Below, in pieces: positions 1 to 8,896 of a DNA stretch of 64,000 nucleotides; within the stretch, counting starts at the first letter, position 1; each line of letters begins with the position of its first letter. The notes beneath the pieces are model-generated. The model saw only the letters and a list, made by a program, of their open reading frames with translations, searched no databases and was not told where the DNA came from. A program made the translations under genes and the position numbers. This stretch comes from Streptomyces guryensis (GTDB lineage: Bacteria > Actinomycetota > Actinomycetes > Streptomycetales > Streptomycetaceae): NCBI RefSeq assembly GCF_021261325.1, contig NZ_JAJSBI010000033.1, positions 40,212-104,211 on the forward strand. Reading direction: 5' to 3'.

Positions 1-308
1 GAAGCCTAACCCAGGAACTTGAACACGTTCAAAATCTACTGCCGGCATGTTGCGGAAGTGATGAGCCGAGCGAATCCGACACCACTTGCCGAAAACGACG
101 AGAAGGGCGCCCTCTGCACCGTCGCCCTCGAGGTCTGGACCGACGACCCCAAGGTCACCTCGACCGGGGTCCTGACCGGCGCGATGCCCGCCCAGCCGCT
201 CACCGCTGATGCGACCGGCCCCAGGTGGTCCACCTGATCGTCACCGACGGCGGCGACCCCCTCGACTCGGACCACGCTGACTGGGCGTACGCACAGTCGA
301 CCCGCTGA
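1..308 (+). pseudogene. NPCBM/NEW2-domain protein, frameshifted C-terminal remnant
   Basis: Two adjoining frames together read like the end of an NPCBM carbohydrate-binding module, often found on glycoside hydrolases. The first (to about 217) gives EVWTDDPKVTSTGVLTGAMP. The second (about 219-308) gives LIVTDGGDPLDSDHADWAYA and ends at TGA 306-308. Joining them needs a 1-nt deletion near 218. In intact modules of this family the 'TGVLTG' strand and the 'VTDGGD...DHADWA' end are contiguous. Homology begins near position 85; the first 80 bases have no recognisable partner. The rest of any parent gene lies left of the window or is lost. A sequencing error is the alternative to decay. Confidence 0.6.
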
Positions 309-362
309 GCCCGATGCGGTGGGCCCAGCAGCACGCGTGAACGTTCCTGCTGCGGACGCCCC

Positions 363-1310
363 TCAGACCGCGGCCGCGTCCGCCCGCTTGGCGAGCGCGG
401 CCGCGGCCGCCCCGACCAGACCGGCGTCCGTGCCCATCTGGGCCGGCGTGATCTCCAGGCGCTGCACGAAGGACAGGGTCGCGTAGTCACTGAGGGCCTT
501 GCGCAGGGGCGTGAACAGCACGTCGCCCGCCTTCCCCACGCCCCCGCCGATCACCGCGATGTCGATCTCGACGAGTGTGGCGGTGGCCGCGATGCCGGCG
601 GCCAGCGCCTGGGCGGCCCTCTCGAAGGAAGCGAGGGCCACCGGATCTCCGGCGCGGGCGGCGGCGGCCACCGCGGCCGCGGAGGTGTCACCGTCGGGGT
701 CGGGCCGCCAGCCGTTCTCGATCGCCCGGCGGGCGATGTTGGGGCCGCTCGCGATGCGCTCCACACAGCCGCGCGAGCCGCACGGACAGGGGTCGCCGTC
801 GAGGTCGACGCTGATGTGGCCGATGTGGCCCGCGTTGCCGGTGGGGCCGGGGTGCAGCTGCCCGTTGAGGACCAGGCCGCCGCCGACACCCGTGGAGACC
901 ACCATGCACAGCGCGTTGTCATGGCCGCGGGCGGCGCCCTGCCAGTGCTCGGCCGCGGTGATCGCCACGCCGTCGCCGATCAGCTCGACCGGCAGGCCGC
1001 CGACCGCGTCCTGGACCCGCCGCACGAGGGGGTAGTCGCGCCAGCCCGGCACGTTCACCGGGCTCACCGTGCCCGCGGAGGCGTCCACCGGGCCGGCGCT
1101 GCCGATACCGAGGGCCGTGGCGCGGTCCCACAAGGGTGCGGCGGTCAGCTCGCCGAGGACCTCGCGCACGGCGCCCATCACGGTCTCGCCGTCCTGCTGC
1201 GCGGGCGTCGCACGCTGAGCGCGCACCACGATCTGGCCGTGGCCGTCCACCAGCGCCCCGGCGATCTTGGTGCCGCCGATGTCGAGCGCTGCCACGAGGT
1301 CGGTGTGCAT
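363..1310 (-). CDS. ROK family sugar kinase
   Basis: A 315-residue ROK-family protein, likely an ATP-dependent hexose or N-acetylhexosamine kinase in the cytosol. The N terminus carries the phosphate-binding DIGGTK motif about 10 residues in. The mid-region has the ROK zinc motif CPCGSRGCVE followed by the signature glycines. Length fits the family. ATG 1310 is chosen because DIGGTK follows at once; longer in-frame extensions (to 1451) are unconserved in look and cross the operator region. It is divergent from a LacI-family regulator with a perfect palindrome between them, which suggests sugar-induced expression. Substrate cannot be told from sequence. Confidence 0.9.
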   Translation of the reverse strand: MHTDLVAALDIGGTKIAGALVDGHGQIVVRAQRATPAQQDGETVMGAVREVLGELTAAPLWDRATALGIGSAGPVDASAGTVSPVNVPGWRDYPLVRRVQDAVGGLPVELIGDGVAITAAEHWQGAARGHDNALCMVVSTGVGGGLVLNGQLHPGPTGNAGHIGHISVDLDGDPCPCGSRGCVERIASGPNIARRAIENGWRPDPDGDTSAAAVAAAARAGDPVALASFERAAQALAAGIAATATLVEIDIAVIGGGVGKAGDVLFTPLRKALSDYATLSFVQRLEITPAQMGTDAGLVGAAAAALAKRADAAAV

Positions 1311-1446
1311 CAGTGTCGGATCTCCCGAAAACCATCGGATCCCCGTCGGCCAGGGGAATTTCCCCCTTGAACCACGGAGATGAGCGGGCCGGTCTGACGG
1401 TGGGGGCGCAGGCCGGAGATTGCGGTGGACAGTCTCTCGTGCATAT

Positions 1447-1458
1447 GACAACGTTGTC
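1447..1458. promoter_or_regulatory. LacI-type operator, perfect palindrome
   Basis: GACAACGTTGTC is a perfect 12-bp palindrome with the central CG step typical of LacI/GalR operators. It lies between the ROK kinase (start 1310) and the LacI regulator (start about 1557), so it could serve both. Binding by the neighbouring regulator is inferred. Confidence 0.6.
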
Positions 1459-1556
1459 CAGGCTCTATGCTCGACGCCACATCCTCATACAAACTCATGG
1501 TCTGACGCATCCCCGTGGACGAGACCCGTGGACGAGACAGGACAGGACAGCGCATC

Positions 1557-2606
1557 GTGCCCGAGACCGCTCGCCGAACAGCCCCCCTCTCCGGAACGCG
1601 TTACGGCAACCGTCCCACCATGAAGGACGTGGCGGCGCGCGCCGGAGTCGGCCTGAAGACCGTCTCGCGCGTGGTCAACGGCGAGCCCGGCGTCACCCCG
1701 GAGACCGAGCGCCGCGTCCAGGAGGCCATCGACGCGCTCGGCTTCCGCCGCAACGACAGCGCCCGTGTGCTGCGCAAGGGCCGCACCGCCAGCATCGGCC
1801 TGGTCCTGGAGGACCTCGCCGACCCGTTCTACGGCCCTCTCAGCCGCGCGGTCGAGGAGGTGGCCCGGGCACACGGCGCCCTGCTGATCAACGGCTCCAG
1901 CGCGGAGGACCCGGACCGCGAGCAGGAGCTGGCGCTGGCCCTGTGCGCGCGGCGGGTGGACGGACTGCTGATCATTCCGGCCGGTGACGACCACCGCTAT
2001 CTGGAGCCCGAGATCAGGGCGGGCGTCGCCACGGTGTTCGTCGACCGGCCCGCCGGGAAGATCGACGCCGATGTCGTCCTGTCCGACAGCTACGGCGGCG
2101 CTCGCGACGGCGTCGCCCACCTCATCGCCCACGGTCACCGCCGGATCGGCTTCATCGGCGACATGCCCCGCATCCACACGGCCGCCGAGCGGCTGCGCGG
2201 CTACCGGACCGCCATGGAGGACGCGGGCATCCCGGTGGAGGACTCCTGGATGTCCCTGGGCGTCACGGACCCGCACCGGGTGCGGCGGGCCGCCGAGGAG
2301 ATGCTCTCCGGACCCGCCCCGGTCACCGCGGTCTTCGCGGGCAACAACCGCGTGACGGTCACCGTGGTCCGTGTCCTCGCCGAGCAGGCCCGCCGGGTCG
2401 CACTGGTCGGCTTCGACGACTTCGAACTCGCCGACCTGCTGCAGCCGGGCGTCACCGTCGTCGCCCAGGACGCGGCGGCCCTCGGCCGCACCGCCGCCGA
2501 CCGCCTCTTCCGCCAGTTGGACGGCACCCTCCTCACCCCGGAGCGCATCGAGCTGCCGACCCGGCTGATCACCCGTGGCTCGGGCGAGCTGCCGCCGACG
2601 GACTGA
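1557..2606 (+). CDS. LacI family transcriptional regulator
   Basis: About 349 residues. The DNA-binding helix-turn-helix MKDVAARAGVGLKTVSRVVN is followed by the hinge and a periplasmic-binding-protein-like effector domain (SIGLVLEDLADPFYGPLSRA, later VALVGFDDFELADLL). It would bind a sugar or sugar phosphate and repress the divergent ROK kinase. GTG 1557 gives a 21-residue tail before the HTH; ATG 1515 upstream and ATG 1620 at the HTH itself are alternatives, and no start has a strong ribosome-binding site. The next gene begins 7 bp after its stop, so the two are probably co-transcribed. Confidence 0.88.
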   Translation: MPETARRTAPLSGTRYGNRPTMKDVAARAGVGLKTVSRVVNGEPGVTPETERRVQEAIDALGFRRNDSARVLRKGRTASIGLVLEDLADPFYGPLSRAVEEVARAHGALLINGSSAEDPDREQELALALCARRVDGLLIIPAGDDHRYLEPEIRAGVATVFVDRPAGKIDADVVLSDSYGGARDGVAHLIAHGHRRIGFIGDMPRIHTAAERLRGYRTAMEDAGIPVEDSWMSLGVTDPHRVRRAAEEMLSGPAPVTAVFAGNNRVTVTVVRVLAEQARRVALVGFDDFELADLLQPGVTVVAQDAAALGRTAADRLFRQLDGTLLTPERIELPTRLITRGSGELPPTD

Positions 2607-2613
2607 GTCGCCC

Positions 2614-3369
2614 GTGGACGGCCAAGCGGACCACAGCCTCGAAGCGCTCGGCCTCGACCTGGCCCCGCGTGACCACCCGCTGCTCTACCCGGGAGCCCGG
2701 CCCGCCCGGTCCGGACTCCTGGACGGCGACCGGTTCCTGCCCCTCGACCGCCTGGTCCACGAGGACCGCGTCCCCGTCCTTGCGGTCGGCTCCAACGCCT
2801 GCCCGGGCCAACTGCGCCACAAGATGGTCGAGTCCGGGATCACCTCGCCCATCCCGATGGTGCGCGCCCGGGTCACGGGGATCGGCGTGGGTGTGTCCGC
2901 GCACGTCAGCCGCCTGGGCTATGTGTCGGCGTCACCGGTCGACGCGCCCGGCACCGTACGGGAGTTGTTCGTGACCTGGCTGGACGCCGCCCAGCTCGCG
3001 GTGATCGACACGAGCGAGGGCGTCCCGCTGCGGTACGGCAACTTCCGGCGCGCCTGGCTGCAAGTGCCGCAGGTGCGGATCGAGTTGGGGGACGGTACCC
3101 GGCTGCCCGGTGCGTACACCTACGTCAATCGCCGCGGGGTCCTGCGCAACGGTTCGGGTGCGCCACGCGGGCAGGTCGGTCAGCGGGCGGTGCTCACCGA
3201 GCTCCTAGTCGGATCTGCCCGGTTGAGGGAGCTGTTCGGTGCCACACCCGAGGAGTTCTGCGCGCGGGCGCGTGCCGACGCGGGGCTGTGCGAGCAAGGT
3301 ACCCGGGTGTTCGCCGAGGAGAAGCTCGTGACGGTGTCGGGGCTGGAACGGTTCGTGGCGGACGGGTGA
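2614..3369 (+). CDS. Conserved hypothetical protein, gamma-glutamylcyclotransferase-like start
   Basis: 251 residues, family not firmly recognised. A segment 'VLAVGSNACPGQL' about 50 residues in recalls the 'YGSN' loop of gamma-glutamylcyclotransferase-like folds, but the typical catalytic Glu context is not clear. It is soluble, with no signal peptide or membrane segment. The GTG start at 2614 lies 7 bp downstream of the LacI stop, so translation may be coupled. It converges on the kinase gene to its right. Confidence 0.65.
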   Translation: MDGQADHSLEALGLDLAPRDHPLLYPGARPARSGLLDGDRFLPLDRLVHEDRVPVLAVGSNACPGQLRHKMVESGITSPIPMVRARVTGIGVGVSAHVSRLGYVSASPVDAPGTVRELFVTWLDAAQLAVIDTSEGVPLRYGNFRRAWLQVPQVRIELGDGTRLPGAYTYVNRRGVLRNGSGAPRGQVGQRAVLTELLVGSARLRELFGATPEEFCARARADAGLCEQGTRVFAEEKLVTVSGLERFVADG

Positions 3370-3415
3370 GCGTGGTGGCCGCGAGGCCGCGAGGCCGCGA
3401 CGAGCATGGCCGACG

Positions 3416-5260
3416 TCAGCAGACCGGGAGTCCGGGGATCGGCTGGTCGTTGGCGCCGCCCTTGATGTAGACGTCGCTGATGTAGACGCCCGTGTTGCCG
3501 CTGTCGTCGTCCGTCTTCGCCCACCAGACGTTGGTCCACTGGCCGTCCGTCTCGCGGCGGCCCAGGTTCTGCTGGCAGTAGAAGTAGTTGGTGCCCGCGC
3601 CGAGCACGCCGACCTCGGTGCCGGAGGCGGTGTAGGACTTGGCGCTGCGCCAGACCGTGCAGTTGTACTTGCCGCCGCCTGTGGAGGTGCAGGCCGGTGC
3701 CGCGGTGGCCCCTCCCCCTCCGCCCGTCGTACCGCCGCCACCCCCGGTGGTACCGCCCGAGGAAGTGCCGCCCGTGGTACCGCCCCCGGTGGTGCCGCCG
3801 CCCGGAGGCTTCGCCGTGGACGAGGACGAGGCCCGGCTCGTGGGCGTGGCTCCGCCCTTCCGGCCGGCGGCCTCCGTCGGCGTCGGGGTCTTCTTGTCGC
3901 CCTGCTCCGTCGGCTTGGGGCCGTCCGAGTGACCGGAGTCGGTGCGGTCGGAGACGGACGCGGACGCCTGGACGTCCGTCTGGGACGAGGAGGGACGCGT
4001 GTTCGCTTCCGTGTTCCACGCGTTCAGCAGGGCGACGGTGCCCCCAGCCGCCGCCAGGACGACGGTGACGGCCACGGCGGCGAGCAGGGCGCGCCCCTTG
4101 TGGCGCGGGGAGGCCGAGGGAGACATGGGCCCGGTGGGGGCCGTCACGAAGTTGGGTGCCGGGTCTTGCGGCGCGGGCGGGCGGAAGTCCGGCGTGCCGT
4201 GTGCGGAGTATGGCGCAGGGCCGAAGCCCGGCCCGCGCTGCTCGGTGGGAGCGGACTCCTGTGCCGACGGCGCCGTCCCCTGCACTGCCCCCGGCATGAG
4301 GAACCCCGGAGGCAGTGCTGGAACGCCGGGCTCCGTCTCCGCCCTCGGCGCCGTGTCACCGCGCAGGGTCGTCGTCGGCGTGTCCGTGCCGCCCGAGTCC
4401 GCCACCGCCTGCAGCAGAGCGCGCCCCTGCCCGGCCTCGGGGCGGGTCTCGGGCCGCTTGTCCAGCAGCTGCTGGAGTACGGGCGTCAGCGGGCCCGCTC
4501 GCTCCGGCTCCGGGAGCGGTTCGGTGACGATCGCGGTGAGCGTGGAGTACGTCGATGTGCGGCGGAAGGGTGAGGAGCCCTCGACGGCCGCGTACAGCGT
4601 GGCTCCCAGGGCCCAGACGTCGGAGGCCGGGCTCGCGTCGGCGCCCTGGGCCCGCTCGGGCGCCAGGTAGTCCAGGGAGCCGACGAGCGCACCGCTGCGG
4701 GTCAGATGGGTGGCAGCGCCGTCGCCCGGGTCCTCCATGGCCGCGATGCCGAAATCGGTCAGGACGACGCGGCCGGACCCCTCGAGCAGGATGTTGCCCG
4801 GCTTCACGTCACGGTGCAGGACGCCGGCCCGGTGCGCGGCCGCCAGGGCGTCCATCACCTTGGCGCCGATGCCGGCGGCCTCGACCGGGTCGAGGGAGCC
4901 GCGCTCGCGCAACACCTGCTCCAGAGACGGCCCGTCGACCAGCTCCATGACGATCAGCGGACGGCCGTCGACCTCGGTCACGTCGTGGACGGCGACGACT
5001 CCGGGGTGACGCACCCGGGCCGCAGCGCGGGCCTCGCGCTGCATCCGCAGCCGCAGGTCGGCGAGTTCGGGCCCGTCGGCGTCGCTGTAGGTGCGCAGTT
5101 CCTTGACGGCGACCTCACGGCCCAGCACCTCGTCGACGGCTCTCCAGACGACACCCATGCCGCCGCGCCCGAGTTGGGCCACGACGCGGTAGCGCCCCGC
5201 CAGCACCCGGCCGGTCCCGTCGCCCTGGTTGTTCTCGCCTGAGGTCTCCCCCGAAGACAC
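3416..5260 (-). CDS. Membrane Ser/Thr protein kinase with extracellular SH3-like C-terminal domain
   Basis: 614 residues. The N-terminal Hanks-type kinase domain has the Gly loop GRGGMG (31-36), VAVK Lys53, catalytic HRDVKPGN (Asp152) and DFG (Asp170), then YLAPERAQG. A Pro-rich linker leads to one membrane helix (LLAAVAVTVVLAAAGGTVAL, around 395-415). A Ser/Thr then Gly/Thr-rich repetitive spacer follows, and the protein ends in a Cys-containing, bacterial-SH3-like domain with 'NYFYCQQ' and 'WWAKTDD'. PASTA repeats of PknB-type kinases are absent. The spacer is encoded by low-complexity GGT/GGC repeats around 3700-3800. The GTG start at 5260 is the only good start before the Gly loop. Confidence 0.9.
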   Translation of the reverse strand: MSSGETSGENNQGDGTGRVLAGRYRVVAQLGRGGMGVVWRAVDEVLGREVAVKELRTYSDADGPELADLRLRMQREARAAARVRHPGVVAVHDVTEVDGRPLIVMELVDGPSLEQVLRERGSLDPVEAAGIGAKVMDALAAAHRAGVLHRDVKPGNILLEGSGRVVLTDFGIAAMEDPGDGAATHLTRSGALVGSLDYLAPERAQGADASPASDVWALGATLYAAVEGSSPFRRTSTYSTLTAIVTEPLPEPERAGPLTPVLQQLLDKRPETRPEAGQGRALLQAVADSGGTDTPTTTLRGDTAPRAETEPGVPALPPGFLMPGAVQGTAPSAQESAPTEQRGPGFGPAPYSAHGTPDFRPPAPQDPAPNFVTAPTGPMSPSASPRHKGRALLAAVAVTVVLAAAGGTVALLNAWNTEANTRPSSSQTDVQASASVSDRTDSGHSDGPKPTEQGDKKTPTPTEAAGRKGGATPTSRASSSSTAKPPGGGTTGGGTTGGTSSGGTTGGGGGTTGGGGGATAAPACTSTGGGKYNCTVWRSAKSYTASGTEVGVLGAGTNYFYCQQNLGRRETDGQWTNVWWAKTDDDSGNTGVYISDVYIKGGANDQPIPGLPVC

Positions 5261-5356
5261 GGCCCGCCCCGTTCCTGTGACACATCAATGCGTGCGGTAC
5301 AGACTACGGGGCGGGGGTGACAACGCCAGCCGGTGGTGACTGCCGTGACGGGGCCG

Positions 5357-6661
5357 CTATTTGGCGGACGCGGTCAGGTCGCCGCGCCGGGGCGCCGCGA
5401 AGCCCTCCAGATCGGCCCGGGTCAGACCGGTCACCCGGGCGACCTCGGCGATGTCCAGCGCGCCGCAGTCCAGGCCGCGCAGCAGATAGCCGCTGAGGGC
5501 CTTGGCGGTGGCGGGCTCGTCCATGACGTCGCCGCCGGCCCGGTTGGCGTACCGGGCGAGCCGGGCGGCGGCCTGCTCGAAACCTTCACGGTAGAAGGCG
5601 AAGACGGCCGCGTACCGGGTGGGGATGTGGCCCGGGTGCATGTCCCAGCCCTGGTAGTAGGCGCGGGCGAGGGCGCGGCGGGTGAGGCCGTAGTGCAGGC
5701 GCCAGGCGTCGTGGACCTTGGCCGTCGGTCCCACGGGCAGCACGTTGGTCGAGCCGTCCGACACCCGTACGCCCGTCCCGGCTGCCGCGACCTGCATGAT
5801 CGCCTTGGCGTGGTCGGCGGCCGGGTGGTCGCTGGCCTGGTGGGCGGCGGAGACGCCGAGGCAGGCGCTGTAGTCGAAGGTGCCGTAATGCAGGCCGGTG
5901 GCGCGGCCCTCGGCGGCCTGGATCATGCGGGCGACGGTGGCAGTGCCGTCGGTGGCGAGGATGGACTGGCTGGTCTCGATCTGGATCTCGAAGCCGATCC
6001 GGCCGGGCTCGAGCCCGCGCGCCTTCTCGAAGGCCTCCAGCAGCCGCACCATGGCGGTGACCTGCTCGGCGTACGTCACCTTGGGCAGCGTCAGCACCAG
6101 TCCGTCGGGCAGCCCGCCGGCCTCCATCAGGCCGCTGAGGAAGATGTCGAGGGTGCGGATTCCCCGGTCGCGTACCGGTGCCTCCATGCATTTCATCCGG
6201 ATGCCCATGTACGGGGCCGCCGTCCCCTTCTCGTACGCCTCCGCGATCAGCCGGGCCGCGCGGGCCGCCGCCTCGTCCTCCTCGGCGTCCGGGCGGGGGC
6301 CGTAGCCGTCCTCGAAGTCGACGCGCAGGTCCTCGATGGGCTCGCGCTCCAGCTTGGCGCGCACGCGCGCGTGGACGGGCCCGGCGAGTTCGTCGGACAG
6401 ACCGAGGACGGCGGCGAAGGAAGCGGCGTCCGGGGCGTGTTCGTCGAGGGCCGCGAGGGCCCGGTCGCCCCAGGAGCGGATGGTGTCGGCGGCGAAGACG
6501 TCACCGGGGACGTAGACGGTGTGCACGGGCTGACGGGTGCCGGGGTCCCCCGGGTAGCGGCGCTCCAGTTCGGCGTCGACCGGGGCGAGGGAGGCGCTGA
6601 TCTCCTCGCTGATCGCGCCTGCGAGGCTCGTCGCCACCTTCTCCTGCTGGCCCTGACCCAT
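5357..6661 (-). CDS. DUF6986 family aldolase/citrate-lyase-like protein
   Basis: 434 residues. The fold is that of the HpcH/citrate lyase beta superfamily, judged from 'EDLRVDFEDGYGPR' and 'RIGFEIQIETSQSIL'; the acidic residues in those segments are typical Mg-binding positions. I assign it to DUF6986, a group found beside purine/glyoxylate genes in Streptomyces; that context is not present here. ATG 6661 follows a good GGAGGG site; an extension to 6760 is possible but crosses a palindrome and lacks a site. Reaction unknown; a 2-oxo-acid aldol or C-C lyase role is inference. Confidence 0.8.
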   Translation of the reverse strand: MGQGQQEKVATSLAGAISEEISASLAPVDAELERRYPGDPGTRQPVHTVYVPGDVFAADTIRSWGDRALAALDEHAPDAASFAAVLGLSDELAGPVHARVRAKLEREPIEDLRVDFEDGYGPRPDAEEDEAAARAARLIAEAYEKGTAAPYMGIRMKCMEAPVRDRGIRTLDIFLSGLMEAGGLPDGLVLTLPKVTYAEQVTAMVRLLEAFEKARGLEPGRIGFEIQIETSQSILATDGTATVARMIQAAEGRATGLHYGTFDYSACLGVSAAHQASDHPAADHAKAIMQVAAAGTGVRVSDGSTNVLPVGPTAKVHDAWRLHYGLTRRALARAYYQGWDMHPGHIPTRYAAVFAFYREGFEQAAARLARYANRAGGDVMDEPATAKALSGYLLRGLDCGALDIAEVARVTGLTRADLEGFAAPRRGDLTASAK

Positions 6662-6677
6662 CCCATACCCTCCTGTT

Positions 6678-6692
6678 TTCCACTGTGCGGAA
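6678..6692. promoter_or_regulatory. Candidate operator upstream of DUF6986 gene
   Basis: TTCCACTGTGCGGAA has matched TTCC/GGAA ends and a C-G pair inside, 17 bp before the ATG at 6661. The size and TTCC..GGAA form suit an IclR-type operator, but no IclR gene is in the window. Confidence 0.35.
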
Positions 6693-6871
6693 TCAACAAT
6701 CCGTAGAATGAAGTTATCTGGGCGCCTTCCACCGGTCAACACCATGTCCACGGAGAGCAACGCCGTGATCTCGGCATGTTCACGCTCGTCTCACACCCGG
6801 GTATGACACTTCCCTATCCACGACTCGCCCCACGCACGACTCGTCCGGCTGTCGCCACCGAAGGAGCCTCC

Positions 6872-7801
6872 GTGCCGAACCAGCGCCGAGTCACCCGCCG
6901 TCTGGGCCTCAAAGCGACCCTGGCCGCGGCGGTCACCGTGCCGCTCTCCAGCGCAGCGATCTCCGCCTCGTCGGCGTCCGTCCCGCCCGCACCGTCGGGT
7001 CCGACGCGTGCGCGCCGGGCGCCCCGTCTGGAGGTCATGACCTTCAACCTGCGTTTCGCGAGCACGAAGGAGCCCAACAGCTGGAGCGACCGCAGACCGG
7101 TGATGCGCGAACTGCTGCATCGTGCGCACCCCCACATCATCGGCACGCAGGAGGGCCTCTACCAGCAGCTCCGCGACATCGACTCCGATCTCGGGCCGTC
7201 CTACGACTGGATCGGCACCGGCCGCGAGGGCGGCAGCCGCGACGAGTCCACGGCGGTCTTCTACGACACCCGGCGCCTGGCCCCCGTGGAGCACTACACC
7301 TTCTGGCTCTCCGACACCCCGGAAGTCATCCGCTCGAACACCTGGGGCGCCGCCTTCCCCCGCATCGTCACCTGGGTCCGCTTCCGCGATCTCGCTGACG
7401 ACGGACGGGAGTTCTACGTCCTCAACACCCATTTCGACCATGCGAGCCAGTACGCGCGCGAGCGCAGCGCCACGCTGTTGGTCCAGCGGATCGGGCAGCT
7501 CGACCGCTCGCTCCCGGTCGTGGTGACCGGCGACTTCAACGCCGCCGCGCACTGGAACCCGGTCTACGACACGCTGGTGGGTTCAGGGCTCGTCGACGCC
7601 TGGGACGCGGCGGCGCACCGCAGTGCCCCGTACGGGACCTTCCACGGCTACAAGGGGCTCAGGCCGAACGGCGACCGCATCGACTGGATCCTCACCACGC
7701 CGCGGGTGACGACGCACCGGGCATCGGTCGACACCTTCTGCGCCGGCGGCCGGTTCCCGAGCGACCATCTGCCCGTGCGGGCCTCGCTCAGTCTGGAATG
7801 A
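6872..7801 (+). CDS. Secreted endonuclease/exonuclease/phosphatase family protein
   Basis: 309 residues. An N-terminal export signal has twin arginines and a hydrophobic stretch (VTRRLGLKATLAAAVTVPLS). The EEP fold is marked by MTFNLRF, GTQEGLY (metal-binding Glu), LNTHFDH, VVVTGDFNA and the terminal SDHLPV. Family members cut phosphodiesters in nucleic acids, lipids or sugar phosphates; which one applies here is not evident. GTG 6872 is chosen because AAGGAG sits 5 bp upstream and the Tat-like signal follows. It converges on etfA across a strong hairpin. Confidence 0.87.
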   Translation: MPNQRRVTRRLGLKATLAAAVTVPLSSAAISASSASVPPAPSGPTRARRAPRLEVMTFNLRFASTKEPNSWSDRRPVMRELLHRAHPHIIGTQEGLYQQLRDIDSDLGPSYDWIGTGREGGSRDESTAVFYDTRRLAPVEHYTFWLSDTPEVIRSNTWGAAFPRIVTWVRFRDLADDGREFYVLNTHFDHASQYARERSATLLVQRIGQLDRSLPVVVTGDFNAAAHWNPVYDTLVGSGLVDAWDAAAHRSAPYGTFHGYKGLRPNGDRIDWILTTPRVTTHRASVDTFCAGGRFPSDHLPVRASLSLE

Positions 7802-7803
7802 GC

Positions 7804-7843
7804 CGAGGCCCCCGCGACTGTTCGTGCAGTCGCGGGGGCCTCG
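7804..7843. terminator. Bidirectional terminator hairpin
   Basis: A perfect 17-bp inverted repeat (CGAGGCCCCCGCGACTG and its complement) with a 6-nt loop sits between the EEP gene stop (7801) and the etfA stop (7861). There is no T tract, as is common in Streptomyces. It would serve both convergent transcripts. Confidence 0.85.
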
Positions 7844-7860
7844 ACCGGCCTTTCGGGTGA

Positions 7861-8823
7861 TCAGCCCTTGCGGGCGTTGATCTCCTCGGTGAGCTGCGGG
7901 ACGACGTCGAAGAGGTCGCCGACAACGCCGTAGTCGACCAGGTCGAAGATCGGGGCCTCGGCGTCCTTGTTGACCGCCACGATCGTCTTCGAGGTCTGCA
8001 TGCCGGCCCGGTGCTGGATGGCGCCGGAGATGCCGTTGGCGATGTAGAGCTGCGGCGAGACGGACTTGCCGGTCTGGCCGACCTGGTTGGTGTGCGGGTA
8101 CCAGCCCGCGTCCACCGCGGCGCGCGAGGCGCCGACGGCCGCACCCAGGGAGTCGGCCAGCGCCTCGATGATCGGGAAGTTCTCGGCGCCGTTGACACCG
8201 CGGCCGCCGGAGACCACGATCGCGGCTTCGGTCAGCTCCGGACGGCCGGTGGACTCGCGCGGGGTACGGCCGGTGACCTTCGTACCGGTCGCCTGCTCCG
8301 AGAACGACACGGCGAGGGCCTCGACCGCACCGGCGGCCGGAGCGGCCTCCACCGCGGCGGAGTTGGGCTTGACGGTGATGACCGGGGTGCCCTTGCTGAT
8401 ACGGGACTTGGTGGTGAACGAAGCGGCGAACACCGACTGGGTGGCCACCGGACCCTCGTCGTCGGCCTCCAGGTCGACGGCGTCGGTGATGATGCCGGAG
8501 CCGATGCGCAGCGCCAGACGCGCGGCGATCTCCTTGCCCTCCGCGGAGGACGGGACCAGCACGGCGGCCGGGGAGACGGCGGCGACGGCGGCCTGAAGCG
8601 CGTCGACCTTCGGTACGACCAGGTAGTCGGCGTACTCGGACGCCTCGTGGGTCAACACCTTGACGGCGCCGTGCTCGGCCAGCGCGGCGGCGGTGTCACC
8701 GGCGCCGTTTCCCAGCGCGACGGCGACCGGCTCGCCGATGCGGCGGGCCAGCGTCAGCAGCTCCAGGGTGGGCTTGCGGACGGCACCGTCCACGTGGTCG
8801 ACGTAGACGAGAACTTCAGCCAT
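7861..8823 (-). CDS. etfA: Electron transfer flavoprotein subunit alpha
   Basis: 320 residues. The N-terminal ETF alpha/beta domain is followed by the C-terminal FAD-binding domain with VVSGGRGVNGAENFPIIEAL and GQTGKSVSPQLYIANGISGA. With EtfB it carries electrons from acyl-CoA and related dehydrogenases to the membrane quinone pool. ATG 8823 has a GGAGAG site. It lies 73 bp after etfB on the same strand, the usual etfBA order, so they form one operon. Confidence 0.96.
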   Translation of the reverse strand: MAEVLVYVDHVDGAVRKPTLELLTLARRIGEPVAVALGNGAGDTAAALAEHGAVKVLTHEASEYADYLVVPKVDALQAAVAAVSPAAVLVPSSAEGKEIAARLALRIGSGIITDAVDLEADDEGPVATQSVFAASFTTKSRISKGTPVITVKPNSAAVEAAPAAGAVEALAVSFSEQATGTKVTGRTPRESTGRPELTEAAIVVSGGRGVNGAENFPIIEALADSLGAAVGASRAAVDAGWYPHTNQVGQTGKSVSPQLYIANGISGAIQHRAGMQTSKTIVAVNKDAEAPIFDLVDYGVVGDLFDVVPQLTEEINARKG

Positions 8824-8896
8824 GGGATTGCTCTCCTGCGGGATACGAAGTCTGAGGGGCGATAAGGGAGTTGAGCCTCGAAGGGGCTACGGGCCC

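Noticed and set aside
19..237. A 72-residue stand-alone gene at the left edge
   Set aside because: Its conserved-looking part is one frame of the NPCBM remnant; the start has no ribosome-binding site.
3690..3830. Short tandem repeats resembling a CRISPR-like or satellite array
   Set aside because: They encode the Gly/Thr-rich linker of the Ser/Thr kinase; units are irregular and there are no spacers.
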